Origin: Desulfomicrobiaceae bacterium
GTDB taxonomy: Bacteria; Desulfobacterota; Desulfovibrionia; Desulfovibrionales; Desulfomicrobiaceae
Assembly: GCA_003530935.1 (NCBI GenBank)
Contig: DPEO01000035.1
Location: 1 to 12,327, forward strand
Length of the DNA stretch: 12,327 bases
Direction: 5' to 3'
Below, piece by piece: positions 1 to 7,922 of this stretch (its first letter is position 1; each line of letters begins with the position of its first letter). A program made the translations under genes and the position numbers. The notes under the pieces are model-generated. The model saw only the letters and a program-made list of their open reading frames with translations. It did no database searches and was not told the origin of the DNA.

Positions 1-201
1 GGATGGCGGCCCCGCCGGGCCGCCGTGCTCAAGGCCGTCCTCTGGCTCGGCATCGCGGCCACGGGACTCGCCCGGGTGGCCAAGAACACCCCGGGGTTCT
101 TTTTCTCGCCGACGACCACGATGCTTCTGGACTGGATCCACCTCGCCCTGCCCTTTGTCCTCGCGCCGGTGGCACTATTGGCTCGGCGAAACAGGAGATA
201 A
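1..201 (+). CDS. C-terminal end of an unidentified membrane protein (5' truncated by window)
   Basis: The frame starting at base 1 is open to a TAA at 199-201 and gives 66 residues. They contain two hydrophobic stretches, around residues 9-26 (VLKAVLWLGIAATGLARV) and 45-61 (MLLDWIHLALPFVLAPV is the core), separated by a short loop with FFFSPTT. The chain ends in a basic tail, ARRNRR, which suggests a cytoplasmic C-terminus under the positive-inside rule. I do not recognise the family; there is no catalytic motif in the visible part. That it is real is supported by an intact frame up to a stop codon that touches a strong intrinsic terminator. It converges on the sulfate-reduction cluster and is unlikely to be functionally tied to it. 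Overlapping longer frames in this region are rich in Arg and Pro and look like shadows. Confidence 0.6.
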   Translation, partial: GWRPRRAAVLKAVLWLGIAATGLARVAKNTPGFFFSPTTTMLLDWIHLALPFVLAPVALLARRNRR

Positions 202-238
202 AAAAATCCGCACCCTCGGAAAAGAGTGCGGATTTTTT
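201..238. terminator. Bidirectional rho-independent terminator between convergent genes
   Basis: A 13-bp perfect stem pairs 201-213 with 226-238 (core ATCCGCAC/GTGCGGAT) around a 12-nt loop. It carries a 7-T tract on each strand: 233-239 on plus, and the A run 200-206 read as T on minus. It can therefore end both the plus-strand gene stopping at 201 and the minus-strand qmo operon stopping at 277. Confidence 0.9.
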
Positions 239-243
239 TCCAA

Positions 244-270
244 GGCTCCCGCGCCGGTTGGTAGGGAGCC
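244..270. terminator. Second hairpin just past the end of the terminal qmo-operon gene
   Basis: GGCTCCC (244-250) pairs with GGGAGCC (264-270), 7 bp with a 13-nt loop. On the minus strand it starts 6 nt after the stop codon at 277-279. On the plus strand it is followed by CA and six T (273-278), so it would act as a back-up terminator for plus-strand transcripts. On the minus strand no T tract follows directly, so there it is more likely a 3'-end stabilising hairpin. Confidence 0.55.
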
Positions 271-276
271 CATTTT

Positions 277-942
277 TTACCAATTGGTGTCGGAGAAGGG
301 ATCCGAGGCACCGCCGGAGAAGCCGAAGTCCGAACCAGCCTCGGCCTGGGCCGGAGCGCCCGCGGCCTCGCCGCCTGCAGCCGGAGCCGCGGCAGCCGCC
401 CCCGCCACGCCGGCCACGACCACACCGGTCTTCTTCACTTCTTCCACCTGCTTGAGGAGCTCTTCCAGCTTGGCGGTGAACTCGGCAACCCGCGCCTCAG
501 TGGTGACGAACAGCTTCTCGGCCTCGCCCTGCTTCTCGCTCTCGTACTCCTTCACCTTGGCCTGCAACTTGGCGATCTCGGCGTCCTTGGCGGCTACCGT
601 GGACTCCAGGTCCGCAATCTTGGCCTCCGCAGCAGCGATCTTGGCGGCGAAGCCTTCCAGCTTCTCGAACACCGCGTCCACTTCGGCCTTGGCGCGCACC
701 GGCATGGGCGCCACCGACACCGACTGACCCAGCTCCACCATCTGGCCCTTGGACATCTTGGTGAGCTCCGGATGCTGCTCATAAATCCACGCCTTGGCCA
801 GGGCCGCGGCAAACGGAGCGAACTCGGCAGCGAGCTCCCGCTGCACGAGGTAGCTCAGCATTTCGTTCACCTGATCATTGGCCTCACCTTTGATGTAGGC
901 CACAAAGGTCTCCATGGGAAAAATCTTCCGGGCTTCCGACAT
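277..942 (-). CDS. Coiled-coil protein at end of qmo operon (QmoD / DVU0851-like by position)
   Basis: A 221-residue soluble protein without any cysteine, so it binds no Fe-S cluster through cysteine. Residues 1-80 are mostly helical and include MLSYLVQRELAAEF and the segment AWIYEQHPEL. Residues about 86-170 are rich in Ala, Glu and Lys with heptad-like spacing and should form a long coiled coil. Residues 172-203 are an Ala/Gly/Pro low-complexity linker. The last 18 residues (SDFGFSGGASDPFSDTNW) are an acidic-aromatic tail. The ATG at 942 has AGAGGAGG (950-957) 7 nt upstream, placed in the 18-nt gap after the qmoC stop, so it is co-translated with qmoC. In D. vulgaris the gene after qmoC, DVU0851, is conserved among sulfate reducers, and its deletion gives only a growth lag on sulfate. 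I infer orthology from position, not alignment. A structural or chaperone-like role at the Apr-Qmo interface is speculation. Confidence 0.85.
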   Translation of the reverse strand: MSEARKIFPMETFVAYIKGEANDQVNEMLSYLVQRELAAEFAPFAAALAKAWIYEQHPELTKMSKGQMVELGQSVSVAPMPVRAKAEVDAVFEKLEGFAAKIAAAEAKIADLESTVAAKDAEIAKLQAKVKEYESEKQGEAEKLFVTTEARVAEFTAKLEELLKQVEEVKKTGVVVAGVAGAAAAAPAAGGEAAGAPAQAEAGSDFGFSGGASDPFSDTNW

Positions 943-960
943 GATGCGTCCTCCTCTTGA

Positions 961-2187
961 TTAAATGACAAAGACTTTCTCGTCCTCGATGAGTTTTTCG
1001 CCAATGGGCAGACGGCCCACATACCGCGCATAAATGAGCGCGGTGGTCCGGTACACCAAGTGGCCCAACTTGGACCACGGCAGATAGGCAATGAGCATGA
1101 AGATGCTCACCAGATGCAGGTAGTAGGTGAAGAAGGCGAGCGGGGCCACGGCGGCCAAGCGGAACACCTCCGAACCAATACCCGTCAGCGTCACGGCCCA
1201 GATCACCCCCAAGAGATACCAATCATAGTAATTGGAGCGGCTCTTGCGACGCTCGAGGTTGAGACGACGGCGGGTAAGCAAGGTGAGACCGGTCAAAAGC
1301 AGCACTGCGCCCACATTGGCCAGGATCTTCACCGGGCTCCACAAAGGCATGGGGGTATGCCCAATGGGTGCCAGGAAGGGAATGACCTTGCCGCCCCAAT
1401 GGGCCACGGCCACGATGGAGGTGACGATGAAGCAGGCCACAAAGCCGTAGAACAAGAGCAAATGGCCTTTGACCCGCTCCTCATCCGCAGGCTCGTCGAT
1501 GCAATCCTTGAAGCGCGTATGCTGGAGCACCTCATACTTGATGGCATCGATGATCGCCTCTTTGATGGTGGGCTTTTTATAGCCGATGACAAAGGTATCC
1601 GTCACCGTGCCTTTGAACCCCTCGATGAGGTTCCGGACCCCCACGGCAAAGCAAATGACCACGAAGAGGGCGGTAAGGCCGAAGATGGGATCGATGGTGA
1701 AATCGCTGGGGAAGAGGTTCCCGTACACGATCTTGCCTTCCTCCGTCACCGGGAAGAAGCTCCCCACCATGGCGGCGCGGATCATCCAGACGATGCCGAA
1801 GATGACCGCCGGGATGCCTGCCAGGATCGGCAGATGCTTGGGCGAGCTCATCCACTCCCCGATGATGGCCGGCGGCACCAGCTTGCGGTAGGTCATGTTG
1901 CGCAAGGCAGCGAGCAGGTCACCGGGTTTGGCCCCACGGGGACACAGATCCGAGCAGGTGCCGCAGTTGTGGCACAGCCAGATGTCGATGTCGTTCAAGA
2001 GCTTGTCTTTGAGCCCCCACTGCGCCCAGACCATCTCCTTGCGCGGGTAGGGATTGTCTGCAGGAGACATGGGGCAGGCTACCGAGCACGTGGCGCACTG
2101 GTAGCACTTCTTGAGGTCATCGCCTCCCACCTCCTGCAATTCCTTGACGAATTGCACATTGGGTTCGATGCGTACCGTTTTGGACAT
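961..2187 (-). CDS. qmoC: QmoC, membrane subunit of the quinone-interacting oxidoreductase (HdrC/HdrE-like fusion)
   Basis: This is the menaquinol-interacting membrane subunit of QmoABC, which feeds electrons towards APS reductase. The 408-residue protein has an HdrC-like N-terminus with two classical [4Fe-4S] motifs of form CX2CX2CX3CP: Cys28/31/34/38 and Cys72/75/78/82. About six hydrophobic helices follow (roughly 118-136, 166-184, 243-263, 284-304, 322-341, 345-368), forming a NarI/HdrE-type cytochrome b part. His242, His263, His358 and His376 lie in or beside these helices and are candidate haem b ligands. The ATG at 2187 has AGGAGG (2193-2198) that overlaps the qmoB stop codon, so translation is coupled. 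Length, domain order and position after qmoA and qmoB all fit the family; no defect is visible. The Fe-S domain is expected on the cytoplasmic side. Confidence 0.97.
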   Translation of the reverse strand: MSKTVRIEPNVQFVKELQEVGGDDLKKCYQCATCSVACPMSPADNPYPRKEMVWAQWGLKDKLLNDIDIWLCHNCGTCSDLCPRGAKPGDLLAALRNMTYRKLVPPAIIGEWMSSPKHLPILAGIPAVIFGIVWMIRAAMVGSFFPVTEEGKIVYGNLFPSDFTIDPIFGLTALFVVICFAVGVRNLIEGFKGTVTDTFVIGYKKPTIKEAIIDAIKYEVLQHTRFKDCIDEPADEERVKGHLLLFYGFVACFIVTSIVAVAHWGGKVIPFLAPIGHTPMPLWSPVKILANVGAVLLLTGLTLLTRRRLNLERRKSRSNYYDWYLLGVIWAVTLTGIGSEVFRLAAVAPLAFFTYYLHLVSIFMLIAYLPWSKLGHLVYRTTALIYARYVGRLPIGEKLIEDEKVFVI

Positions 2188-2196
2188 GCAAGCCTC

Positions 2197-4485
2197 CTAG
2201 TAGCCCTTGAACGGGTTGGGACCGAGCTTCATGATATCTTTCACGAACTTATCAATCAGTTCGGGGACGATGGCGTAGTCGTCAATGGCCACCTGAAGCT
2301 GCTGCACGCGCTCGGTCTCGATGCCCAACTTGCCCAGGGTCTCACCGATGTTGGCCATACGGCGGTTACACAGCTCCGAACCCTTGACGAAGTGGCATTG
2401 ATAGTCCTCGCCGTACTTGCAGCCGAGAAGCAGGCAGCCGTCGGTGCCTTTGGACATGGCGTCCGCGATCCAGATGGTGTTGACCGAACCAAGACAGCGC
2501 ACCGGGATGATGCGGACGTACGGACTCCAGGATTTCCCCTGCAGGGCAGCGATATCCAGGGCCGGGTAGGCGTCGTTCTCGCAGGCCAGGATGAGGAAAC
2601 GCGGACCACCGGTCTCGATGTCATCCGGCACTTCCACCTGCTTGATCATGGAGCCGATCTGATCGATATTGTAGTTGTCGAAGGAGATGACGCGCTCGGG
2701 ACATGCACCCATGCAGGTGCCGCAGCGTCGGCAGCGGGAGGTATTGGGCATGGGATTGCCCTTTTCGTCCTCGTCCAGGGCTCCGAAGGGGCACTCTTCG
2801 GTGCAGCGCTTACACTGGGTGCAGCGCAGGAGGTTGAACTTGGGGAAGGACAGGTCACCCGAACGCGGGTGCACCGCCATGCCGCGATTGGCGGACTCCA
2901 GGCACTGCACCGCCTTGAGGGCCGCACCGGCGGCGTCGGTCTCGGTCAGGGCCAAGGTCATGGGCTGCCGCACTGCGCCGGCAGTATAGATACCTGTGCG
3001 CCGCGTCTCGTACGGGAAACAGATATAGTTGGAGTCGGCGTAGCCGCTGAAGAGCTCCAGATCCGGGAAGGCCGGACCCTGACGGTATTTGAGGTTGAGC
3101 ACCGGCTCCAAGGCCGTGGTGGGCACCATGCCTGTGGGAACCACTACCAGGTCGGCCTCGATCTCCACCTTGGCGCCCAAAAGGGTGTCCTCCAAGACCA
3201 CCACCACATCGCCATCGCCGCCATCGCGCACTTCGCGCACGATGCCCTTGGTCATCATGATACCCGGATCATTCTGCGCGGCCTTGTAGTACAGCTCGTT
3301 CACTCCCGGCACCATCATGTGCTCATAGGCGATCATGGCGATGCTCTCGGGCAAAAGCTCCCGCACATATCCCGCCTGCTTGAGGGCCGTGAGCGAAGTC
3401 AGCTCCGAAGTGAACGGCAGGTGCTTATAGGTGACCTGCTTGACGAAGTTGGTCTTGGGCGCATCGTCCTCCTCTTTGCTCTCGGCCTTCTTGGCCGCCG
3501 CCTCCGCTTCGGCGCGCTCTTTTTCCGCAAACGGCGTCAGGGTCTCGCCAAAGCCCAAGAGGAAGAGCACTTTTTGGGGCTTGGCACCGTCGGACTTGCG
3601 CACAATGGCGCCCGATTTGGCCATGGCCTCGAATTCCCAAGCCGTGACCACGTTCTTGAGGCTGCCATATCCAAGCGGCTTGAGGTAGCTCGCATCCAGC
3701 GGCGTCCAGCCCGTGGCCAAGACCACGGAGCCCACTTCCTCGGCACGCTCCTCCCCGTCCACGGCGATGGTGGCCGTGTACTGTCCCGGCGCACCGGCCA
3801 AGGCCTTGAGCTGGGCACCAAGCAGCACCGTGATGTGCTCACTTGCCTGCACCGCTGCGATCTTCTTCTCCACGCCGGTAGGCTGTGCCTGCGTGTACGG
3901 GGGGGTCATGGGGATGGTCTTGTACATCTCCGCGGCCGCGCCGCCGAGGTGATCCTTCTTTTCCACCAGGAGCACTTCGTAGCCCAACGCAGCGACGTCC
4001 AAGGCCGCCGTCATGCCGGCAAAGCCACCGCCCACCACCAGCACGCGGCGCACCACGTCGATCTCGCCGCCGCCCGGCTGGGCCGCCTTCTGGAGCTTGA
4101 CCACGCCCATGTTCACATAGTCGGTGGCCATCTTCTGCAGGAGCTCCGGAGTGGCGCCCGGAACCACGGGCTGCCCTTTGGGATCCTGATAGCACAAAAC
4201 GCATTGCTCCCGCAGGTTCACCCGCTCCACGAGCACGCCAGAGAAGCGATAGATGTCCCAATCCACGCGCGGAGAAGAGCCACAAATACACACGCCATCC
4301 ACGGTCCCGGCGTCGATGTCGGCCTGGATCATGGCCCGCCCTTCGTCCGAGGCAAGCTGCGGGTGCGACTTCACCACAGGACAGGTGGCGCCCCACTTGG
4401 CACGCACGCCATCCATGAGGGCGGCGAGATCCAGGGCTCCCCCCAGCGAGGCTTCATCAAAATACACACCAATTTTTTCAGCCAT
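2197..4485 (-). CDS. qmoB: QmoB, HdrA/MvhD-like flavin and Fe-S subunit
   Basis: A soluble electron-transfer subunit of QmoABC, related to heterodisulfide reductase HdrA fused to an MvhD-type domain; 762 residues. Residues 1-135 form an N-terminal region with Cys66/68 and Cys95/98. A Rossmann FAD motif, VLVVGGGFAGMTAAL, is at 148-161, with the acidic end VEK near 174. A second nucleotide-binding strand-turn ending in ATG is near 257-259. Two ferredoxin clusters follow: CTQCKRCTEECP (Cys555/558/561/565) and CRRCGTCMGACP (Cys585/588/591/595). The C-terminal MvhD-like part (about 627-762) carries Cys635, 664, 684, 689, 697 and 706, some of which should hold a [2Fe-2S] cluster. A highly charged insertion lies at about 319-346. 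The ATG at 4485 follows the qmoA stop by 3 nt, with GGGAGGT (4492-4498) overlapping the end of qmoA. Confidence 0.97.
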   Translation of the reverse strand: MAEKIGVYFDEASLGGALDLAALMDGVRAKWGATCPVVKSHPQLASDEGRAMIQADIDAGTVDGVCICGSSPRVDWDIYRFSGVLVERVNLREQCVLCYQDPKGQPVVPGATPELLQKMATDYVNMGVVKLQKAAQPGGGEIDVVRRVLVVGGGFAGMTAALDVAALGYEVLLVEKKDHLGGAAAEMYKTIPMTPPYTQAQPTGVEKKIAAVQASEHITVLLGAQLKALAGAPGQYTATIAVDGEERAEEVGSVVLATGWTPLDASYLKPLGYGSLKNVVTAWEFEAMAKSGAIVRKSDGAKPQKVLFLLGFGETLTPFAEKERAEAEAAAKKAESKEEDDAPKTNFVKQVTYKHLPFTSELTSLTALKQAGYVRELLPESIAMIAYEHMMVPGVNELYYKAAQNDPGIMMTKGIVREVRDGGDGDVVVVLEDTLLGAKVEIEADLVVVPTGMVPTTALEPVLNLKYRQGPAFPDLELFSGYADSNYICFPYETRRTGIYTAGAVRQPMTLALTETDAAGAALKAVQCLESANRGMAVHPRSGDLSFPKFNLLRCTQCKRCTEECPFGALDEDEKGNPMPNTSRCRRCGTCMGACPERVISFDNYNIDQIGSMIKQVEVPDDIETGGPRFLILACENDAYPALDIAALQGKSWSPYVRIIPVRCLGSVNTIWIADAMSKGTDGCLLLGCKYGEDYQCHFVKGSELCNRRMANIGETLGKLGIETERVQQLQVAIDDYAIVPELIDKFVKDIMKLGPNPFKGY

Positions 4486-4488
4486 GGT

Positions 4489-5730
4489 CTACCTCCCTCT
4501 CACCGTCTGGATCGCCTTCATGGCTGCGGCCGTGGCGGACTGGGCCGTCTTCATGACATCCAACGGCTGTTTGGCGCAGCCAGCCACGAAAATCCCTTGG
4601 TCCTCACCGTTCACAATGAACCCTTCCTCGTCCACCGTCACGTCCAGAGGCAGTTTCTGGGCGGCAAGGCTCGGCTGCATGCCCGTGGCCAAGACCACCA
4701 AATCAAAACGCTCCACCGACTTGGCGCCGGTCACGGCGTCTTCCACCGTCACCCAGACATCGTCCCCCGCCTTGTCCTGAGCCACGGCAGCCACCTTGCC
4801 TTTGACCGCGTGAATCTTGGGATCCGCCAAGACTTTTTCGGCAAAGGACTCATAACGCCCAGGGGTACGCAAATCGATGTAAAACACGGTGACATCCGCA
4901 TCCGGATACTGCTCGCGGACGTACTGGGCCTGTTTGAGCGAGGCCATACAGCAGATGTACGAGCAAAACGACAGATGGTTTTCATCCCGGGAGCCAGCGC
5001 ACTGCACGAACGCGACCTTCTTCGGCGCGCGCCCGTCGGATGGGCGCAGAATCTTGCCTTGGGTCGGCCCGTAGGGGGACGCCAGACGCTCCATCTGCAT
5101 GTTGGAAATGCAGTTCTTCACCGTTCCGGCACCGAGATTGGTGAGACGGGTGACATCGTAGGGCTGCCAACCTGTGGCCACCACAATGGCGCCCACCTGG
5201 AGCGGGATGAGGCGCTCCTCTTCCGCCAAGTCCACATGTGGGCACGCCGACAACGCACTCTTGTCCGCGTCCGTCAGACACGCCGTATCCACCACGTACC
5301 GCTGCGGGAACGCAAAGGGCACGTCCAGATACAGGCCCTTGCGGCGGGCCAGGCCGAACTCAAATTCACTTGCGGTTTCGCCGGAAAGCCCCTTGGCCAC
5401 GGCGCTCAAATCCACACTATTCGGGGCCGTATGGCGCGGACGCACTCGCACTGTGACAGTGTAGTTGCCTTTGGAGCCCTCGACCTTGGCCACTTCGGCC
5501 AACGTGAAAAATTTGACCAGCGGATTGTTTTTGATGCGCTGGTACTGGATCTCCAGACCACAAGATGGCGGACAAAGCTTGGGAAAATACTTATTGAGCT
5601 GCATGACCCGTCCGCCCAAGTACGGAGACTTTTCCACGATATAGACCTCGTGGCCCAGCTCCGCGGCTTCCAGGGCGGCGGTCATCCCCGCGAACCCGCC
5701 ACCGATGACAAGTATGCTGGTATTCGCCAT
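4489..5730 (-). CDS. qmoA: QmoA, HdrA-like flavoprotein subunit
   Basis: A 413-residue cytoplasmic HdrA-like FAD protein of QmoABC. The FAD-binding motif ILVIGGGFAGMTAAL is at residues 6-20, ending in VEK at 32-34, with YLGGR at 37-41. Cys53 and Cys57 lie in the conserved-looking KLCPPSCGLE segment. The HdrA-type cysteine cluster VQCAGSRDENHLSFCSYICC supplies Cys244, 256, 260 and 261 for a [4Fe-4S] cluster. A second ATG-type strand end is at 348-350, and FVAGCAKQP at 381-389 is the usual C-terminal flavin-contact motif of this superfamily. The frame is open upstream to an ATG at 5787. I chose the ATG at 5730 (MANTS) because GGGAGGAA (5735-5742) sits directly before it and the Rossmann motif then starts at residue 6 as is normal. 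It is the first gene of the qmo segment, separated from aprA by a terminator and a nested inverted repeat. Confidence 0.97.
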   Translation of the reverse strand: MANTSILVIGGGFAGMTAALEAAELGHEVYIVEKSPYLGGRVMQLNKYFPKLCPPSCGLEIQYQRIKNNPLVKFFTLAEVAKVEGSKGNYTVTVRVRPRHTAPNSVDLSAVAKGLSGETASEFEFGLARRKGLYLDVPFAFPQRYVVDTACLTDADKSALSACPHVDLAEEERLIPLQVGAIVVATGWQPYDVTRLTNLGAGTVKNCISNMQMERLASPYGPTQGKILRPSDGRAPKKVAFVQCAGSRDENHLSFCSYICCMASLKQAQYVREQYPDADVTVFYIDLRTPGRYESFAEKVLADPKIHAVKGKVAAVAQDKAGDDVWVTVEDAVTGAKSVERFDLVVLATGMQPSLAAQKLPLDVTVDEEGFIVNGEDQGIFVAGCAKQPLDVMKTAQSATAAAMKAIQTVRGR

Positions 5731-5768
5731 TACATTCCTCCCAGGACAACGTTGAAGGCCATAAAATG

Positions 5769-5840
5769 AATAGAATGGCCCAAGCATGATCTATAACAAC
5801 CTTCAAGATCCGTTACAGATCATACAGAGACCATTCTATT
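5769..5840 (-). repeat. Nested inverted repeat upstream of qmoA (operator or RNA leader structure)
   Basis: An outer perfect 10-bp inverted repeat pairs AATAGAATGG (5769-5778) with CCATTCTATT (5831-5840). Inside it, ATGATCTATAAC (5786-5797) pairs with GTTACAGATCAT (5812-5823), 11 of 12 positions. The single mismatch (5793/5816) becomes a G-U pair in minus-strand RNA, so the RNA stem is continuous. The two stems are separated by a symmetrical 7 x 7 nt gap, and the apex loop is 14 nt. It lies between the aprA terminator and the qmoA ribosome binding site. It could be a folded leader, or a pair of operator half-sites around the candidate promoter at 5790-5798. Confidence 0.75.
5790..5818 (-). 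promoter_or_regulatory. Candidate extended -10 promoter for qmoABC
   Basis: On the minus strand TGTTATAGA (5790-5798) matches the extended -10 pattern TGnTATAAT with four of six hexamer positions. The -35 position 17 nt away (5813-5818, CTGTAA) is weak, which extended -10 promoters tolerate. A separate qmo promoter makes sense because a strong terminator stands just upstream. It is entirely inside the inner inverted repeat. This is a reading of short motifs and is uncertain. Confidence 0.35.
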
Positions 5841-5851
5841 GCCGCGAAAGA

Positions 5852-5881
5852 AAAGGCTGCGGGGCGAGCCCCGCAGCCTTT
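5852..5881 (-). terminator. Rho-independent terminator after aprA
   Basis: A 13-bp perfect stem (5852-5864 with 5869-5881, core GGCTGCGGGG/CCCCGCAGCC) has a 4-nt loop and starts 13 nt after the aprA stop. On the minus strand the T-rich stretch TTTTCTTT, partly within the stem base, follows. It should end most aprBA transcripts before qmoA. Confidence 0.88.
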
Positions 5882-5894
5882 CGTGGCCCATGAA

Positions 5895-7880
5895 CTAGTC
5901 AGGGATGATCTGGTAGTAGTGTCTCTTGAAGACAGTGGTCTCACCGGTCTTCGGATCGTACTTGGAGTTGACGAAGCACTTCCACTTGGAGTCATCGAGG
6001 CCCATGAAGTCGGCACGATAGTAGAAGCCGGGGTAACGGCTTTCCTGACGGAAGCGGATGTGCTGCATGTGCAGGCGCACGGTCCACAGACGGTGGTACT
6101 GTTCCCAGCAGCGCAAAAGCTCGTGCAGATCGCGAGCAGCCAGCTTCTTGGAGTCTTCCTCGAGCATGTCGAGCAGGGCGAAACCGGTGTCGAGCAGCTT
6201 CTCGGAAGTGGTGTACAGGGTGGCCACACCGCCGCCGTATTCATCGGTGGCCTTGATGAGGCGCATCATGAAGTTGTGCGGAGTGATGTAGTGGGGGTTG
6301 ACCACCGGATCCGTGGAAGCACCCTTGTACTGCTCGTAGGTGTACCAGGGCTGGTAGATCTCTTTCTTCAGGGCTTCGGCATCGATCTGCAGGGTGGGCT
6401 TGAAGTCCTTGTGGTCCACGCACCAGCGCACCATCTGCTTGCCCACGATACGACCCTCGGCGTGCGAACCCGAGGAGAACTTGTGACCAGAAGCGCCCAC
6501 GCCGTCAGCGCAGGTGAACAGGCCGTTGACCGTGGTCATACGGTTGTACACCTTGCCGTTGTCCGCACGGACCTTGTACTCTTCCGGCACCCATTCCTCG
6601 TCCGGACCCGACACCCAGATGCCGCAGCAGCCGGAGTGGGAACCCAGCAGGTAGGGCTCGGTGGGCATGATCTCGGAGCCGCGCTCCTCGGGCTTGATGT
6701 TCATGGCCGCCCACAGGTTGGCCTGGCCCACGCACATGTCGAGGAAGTCTTCCCACGCTTCGGACTCCAGGTGCTTCTGCTCCTTGGGAGTCAGCTCTTT
6801 GAAGGTGGTCTGCAGGGCAGTGGCGGTGTCCATGTAGATGGGGCCACGGCCTTCACGCATCTCGCGCAGCATCATGTGGTTGCGCAGACAGGTGGGGATG
6901 ACCTGACCCTTGGCGTAACCACGATCCTCGTAGGGCTTGAGCATGGCGCGGTTGGTGACGCAGTAGTCCTCACCCTTGGCGTTGGTGGCTTTGGCCTTGA
7001 AGAGCAAGAACCAAGCGCCCACGGGACCGTAACCGTCCTTGAAGCGAGCCGGGACGAAACGGTTTTCCATCATGGTCATCTCAGCGCCCACCTGCGCACA
7101 CATGGTGTAGGTGGAGCCAGCGTTCCACACCGGGTACCAGGCGCGGCCCATACCCTCACCCGTGGAGCGGGGACGGTAGACGTTCACCGCACCACCGCAG
7201 GCGCAGCAGATGGCGTTGGCCTTGATGACATACACTTTGTTCTCGCGCACCGAGAAGCCCACGGCGCCAGCGATGCGGTTCTCCTCCTTGGCGTCCAAGA
7301 GCAGCTTCACGATGAAAATACGCTCCATGTAGCGCTCTTCGCCCAGGGCCTTCTTGGCGGCCTCGGCCACGATGCACTTGTAGGACTCACCGTTGATCAT
7401 GATCTGCCAACGGCCGGAACGCACCGGCGTATCGCCATTGCGCAGAGAAAGCCCCTGCTTCTTGGCCTCGGCGCCGTCCAGGTTCTTGCCGTCCTTCTTG
7501 ATCCAGCAGGGCAGGCCCCACTCTTCGAACAGATGGACGGAATCATCCACGTGGCGGCCCAGGTCGAAGATCAGGTCTTCGCGCACCAGGCCCATGAGGT
7601 CGGTACGCACCATGCGCACGTAGTCATCGGGCTCGTTCTCACCAAGATAGGTGTTGATAGCGGACAGGCCCTGCGCCACCGCACCGGAACGCTCCAGGGA
7701 AGCCTTGTCGACCAGAAGCACGCGCACACCGTGCTTGTCCGCCCAGCGGCAGGCCTCATAAGCCACGCCGCAGGCGCCCATACCACCGCCCACGATAAGG
7801 GCATCGGTTTCCAGTTCCACGAGCTCCGGCTCGGCCAGGGGCAAACCTTTTACAGGATCTTTCACAGGAATCTGAGGCAT
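5895..7880 (-). CDS. aprA: AprA, adenylylsulfate (APS) reductase alpha subunit
   Basis: The catalytic FAD subunit of dissimilatory APS reductase, which reduces APS to sulfite and AMP in the cytoplasm. The 661-residue length is typical for sulfate reducers. The N-terminal FAD motif is DALIVGGGMGACGVAYEA (26-43), followed by LLVDKASLERSGAVAQGLSAIN (55-76), the fumarate-reductase/succinate-dehydrogenase flavoprotein pattern. GSHSGCCGIWVSG (413-425) carries His415, which by motif matches the active-site histidine known from the Archaeoglobus enzyme. NRFVPARFKDGYGPVGAW (273-290) supplies the substrate-region arginines. FTCADGVGASGHKFSSGSHAEGR (455-477) is the flavin-contact segment. The ATG at 7880 has GGAGG (7886-7890) 5 nt upstream. 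It follows aprB by 42 nt and has its own terminator, so aprB and aprA form a unit. No residue appears missing. Confidence 0.99.
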   Translation of the reverse strand: MPQIPVKDPVKGLPLAEPELVELETDALIVGGGMGACGVAYEACRWADKHGVRVLLVDKASLERSGAVAQGLSAINTYLGENEPDDYVRMVRTDLMGLVREDLIFDLGRHVDDSVHLFEEWGLPCWIKKDGKNLDGAEAKKQGLSLRNGDTPVRSGRWQIMINGESYKCIVAEAAKKALGEERYMERIFIVKLLLDAKEENRIAGAVGFSVRENKVYVIKANAICCACGGAVNVYRPRSTGEGMGRAWYPVWNAGSTYTMCAQVGAEMTMMENRFVPARFKDGYGPVGAWFLLFKAKATNAKGEDYCVTNRAMLKPYEDRGYAKGQVIPTCLRNHMMLREMREGRGPIYMDTATALQTTFKELTPKEQKHLESEAWEDFLDMCVGQANLWAAMNIKPEERGSEIMPTEPYLLGSHSGCCGIWVSGPDEEWVPEEYKVRADNGKVYNRMTTVNGLFTCADGVGASGHKFSSGSHAEGRIVGKQMVRWCVDHKDFKPTLQIDAEALKKEIYQPWYTYEQYKGASTDPVVNPHYITPHNFMMRLIKATDEYGGGVATLYTTSEKLLDTGFALLDMLEEDSKKLAARDLHELLRCWEQYHRLWTVRLHMQHIRFRQESRYPGFYYRADFMGLDDSKWKCFVNSKYDPKTGETTVFKRHYYQIIPD

Positions 7881-7922
7881 ATGTTCCTCCTGAATATCGT
7901 ACGTTGGTCAATAGGCCCAAAC

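Noticed and set aside
1060..5769. Plus-strand open frame of 1569 codons antisense to the qmo genes
   Set aside because: It lies opposite three well-recognised genes. Its His/Gly/Leu/Arg-rich translation has no domain, and it arises from the codon bias of the opposite strand, which avoids creating stops in this frame.
5731..5787. Longer QmoA start at 5787 (19 extra residues)
   Set aside because: The ATG at 5730 has a strong GGGAGGAA site and places the FAD motif at residue 6; the extension would run through the inverted repeat and has no ribosome binding site of note.
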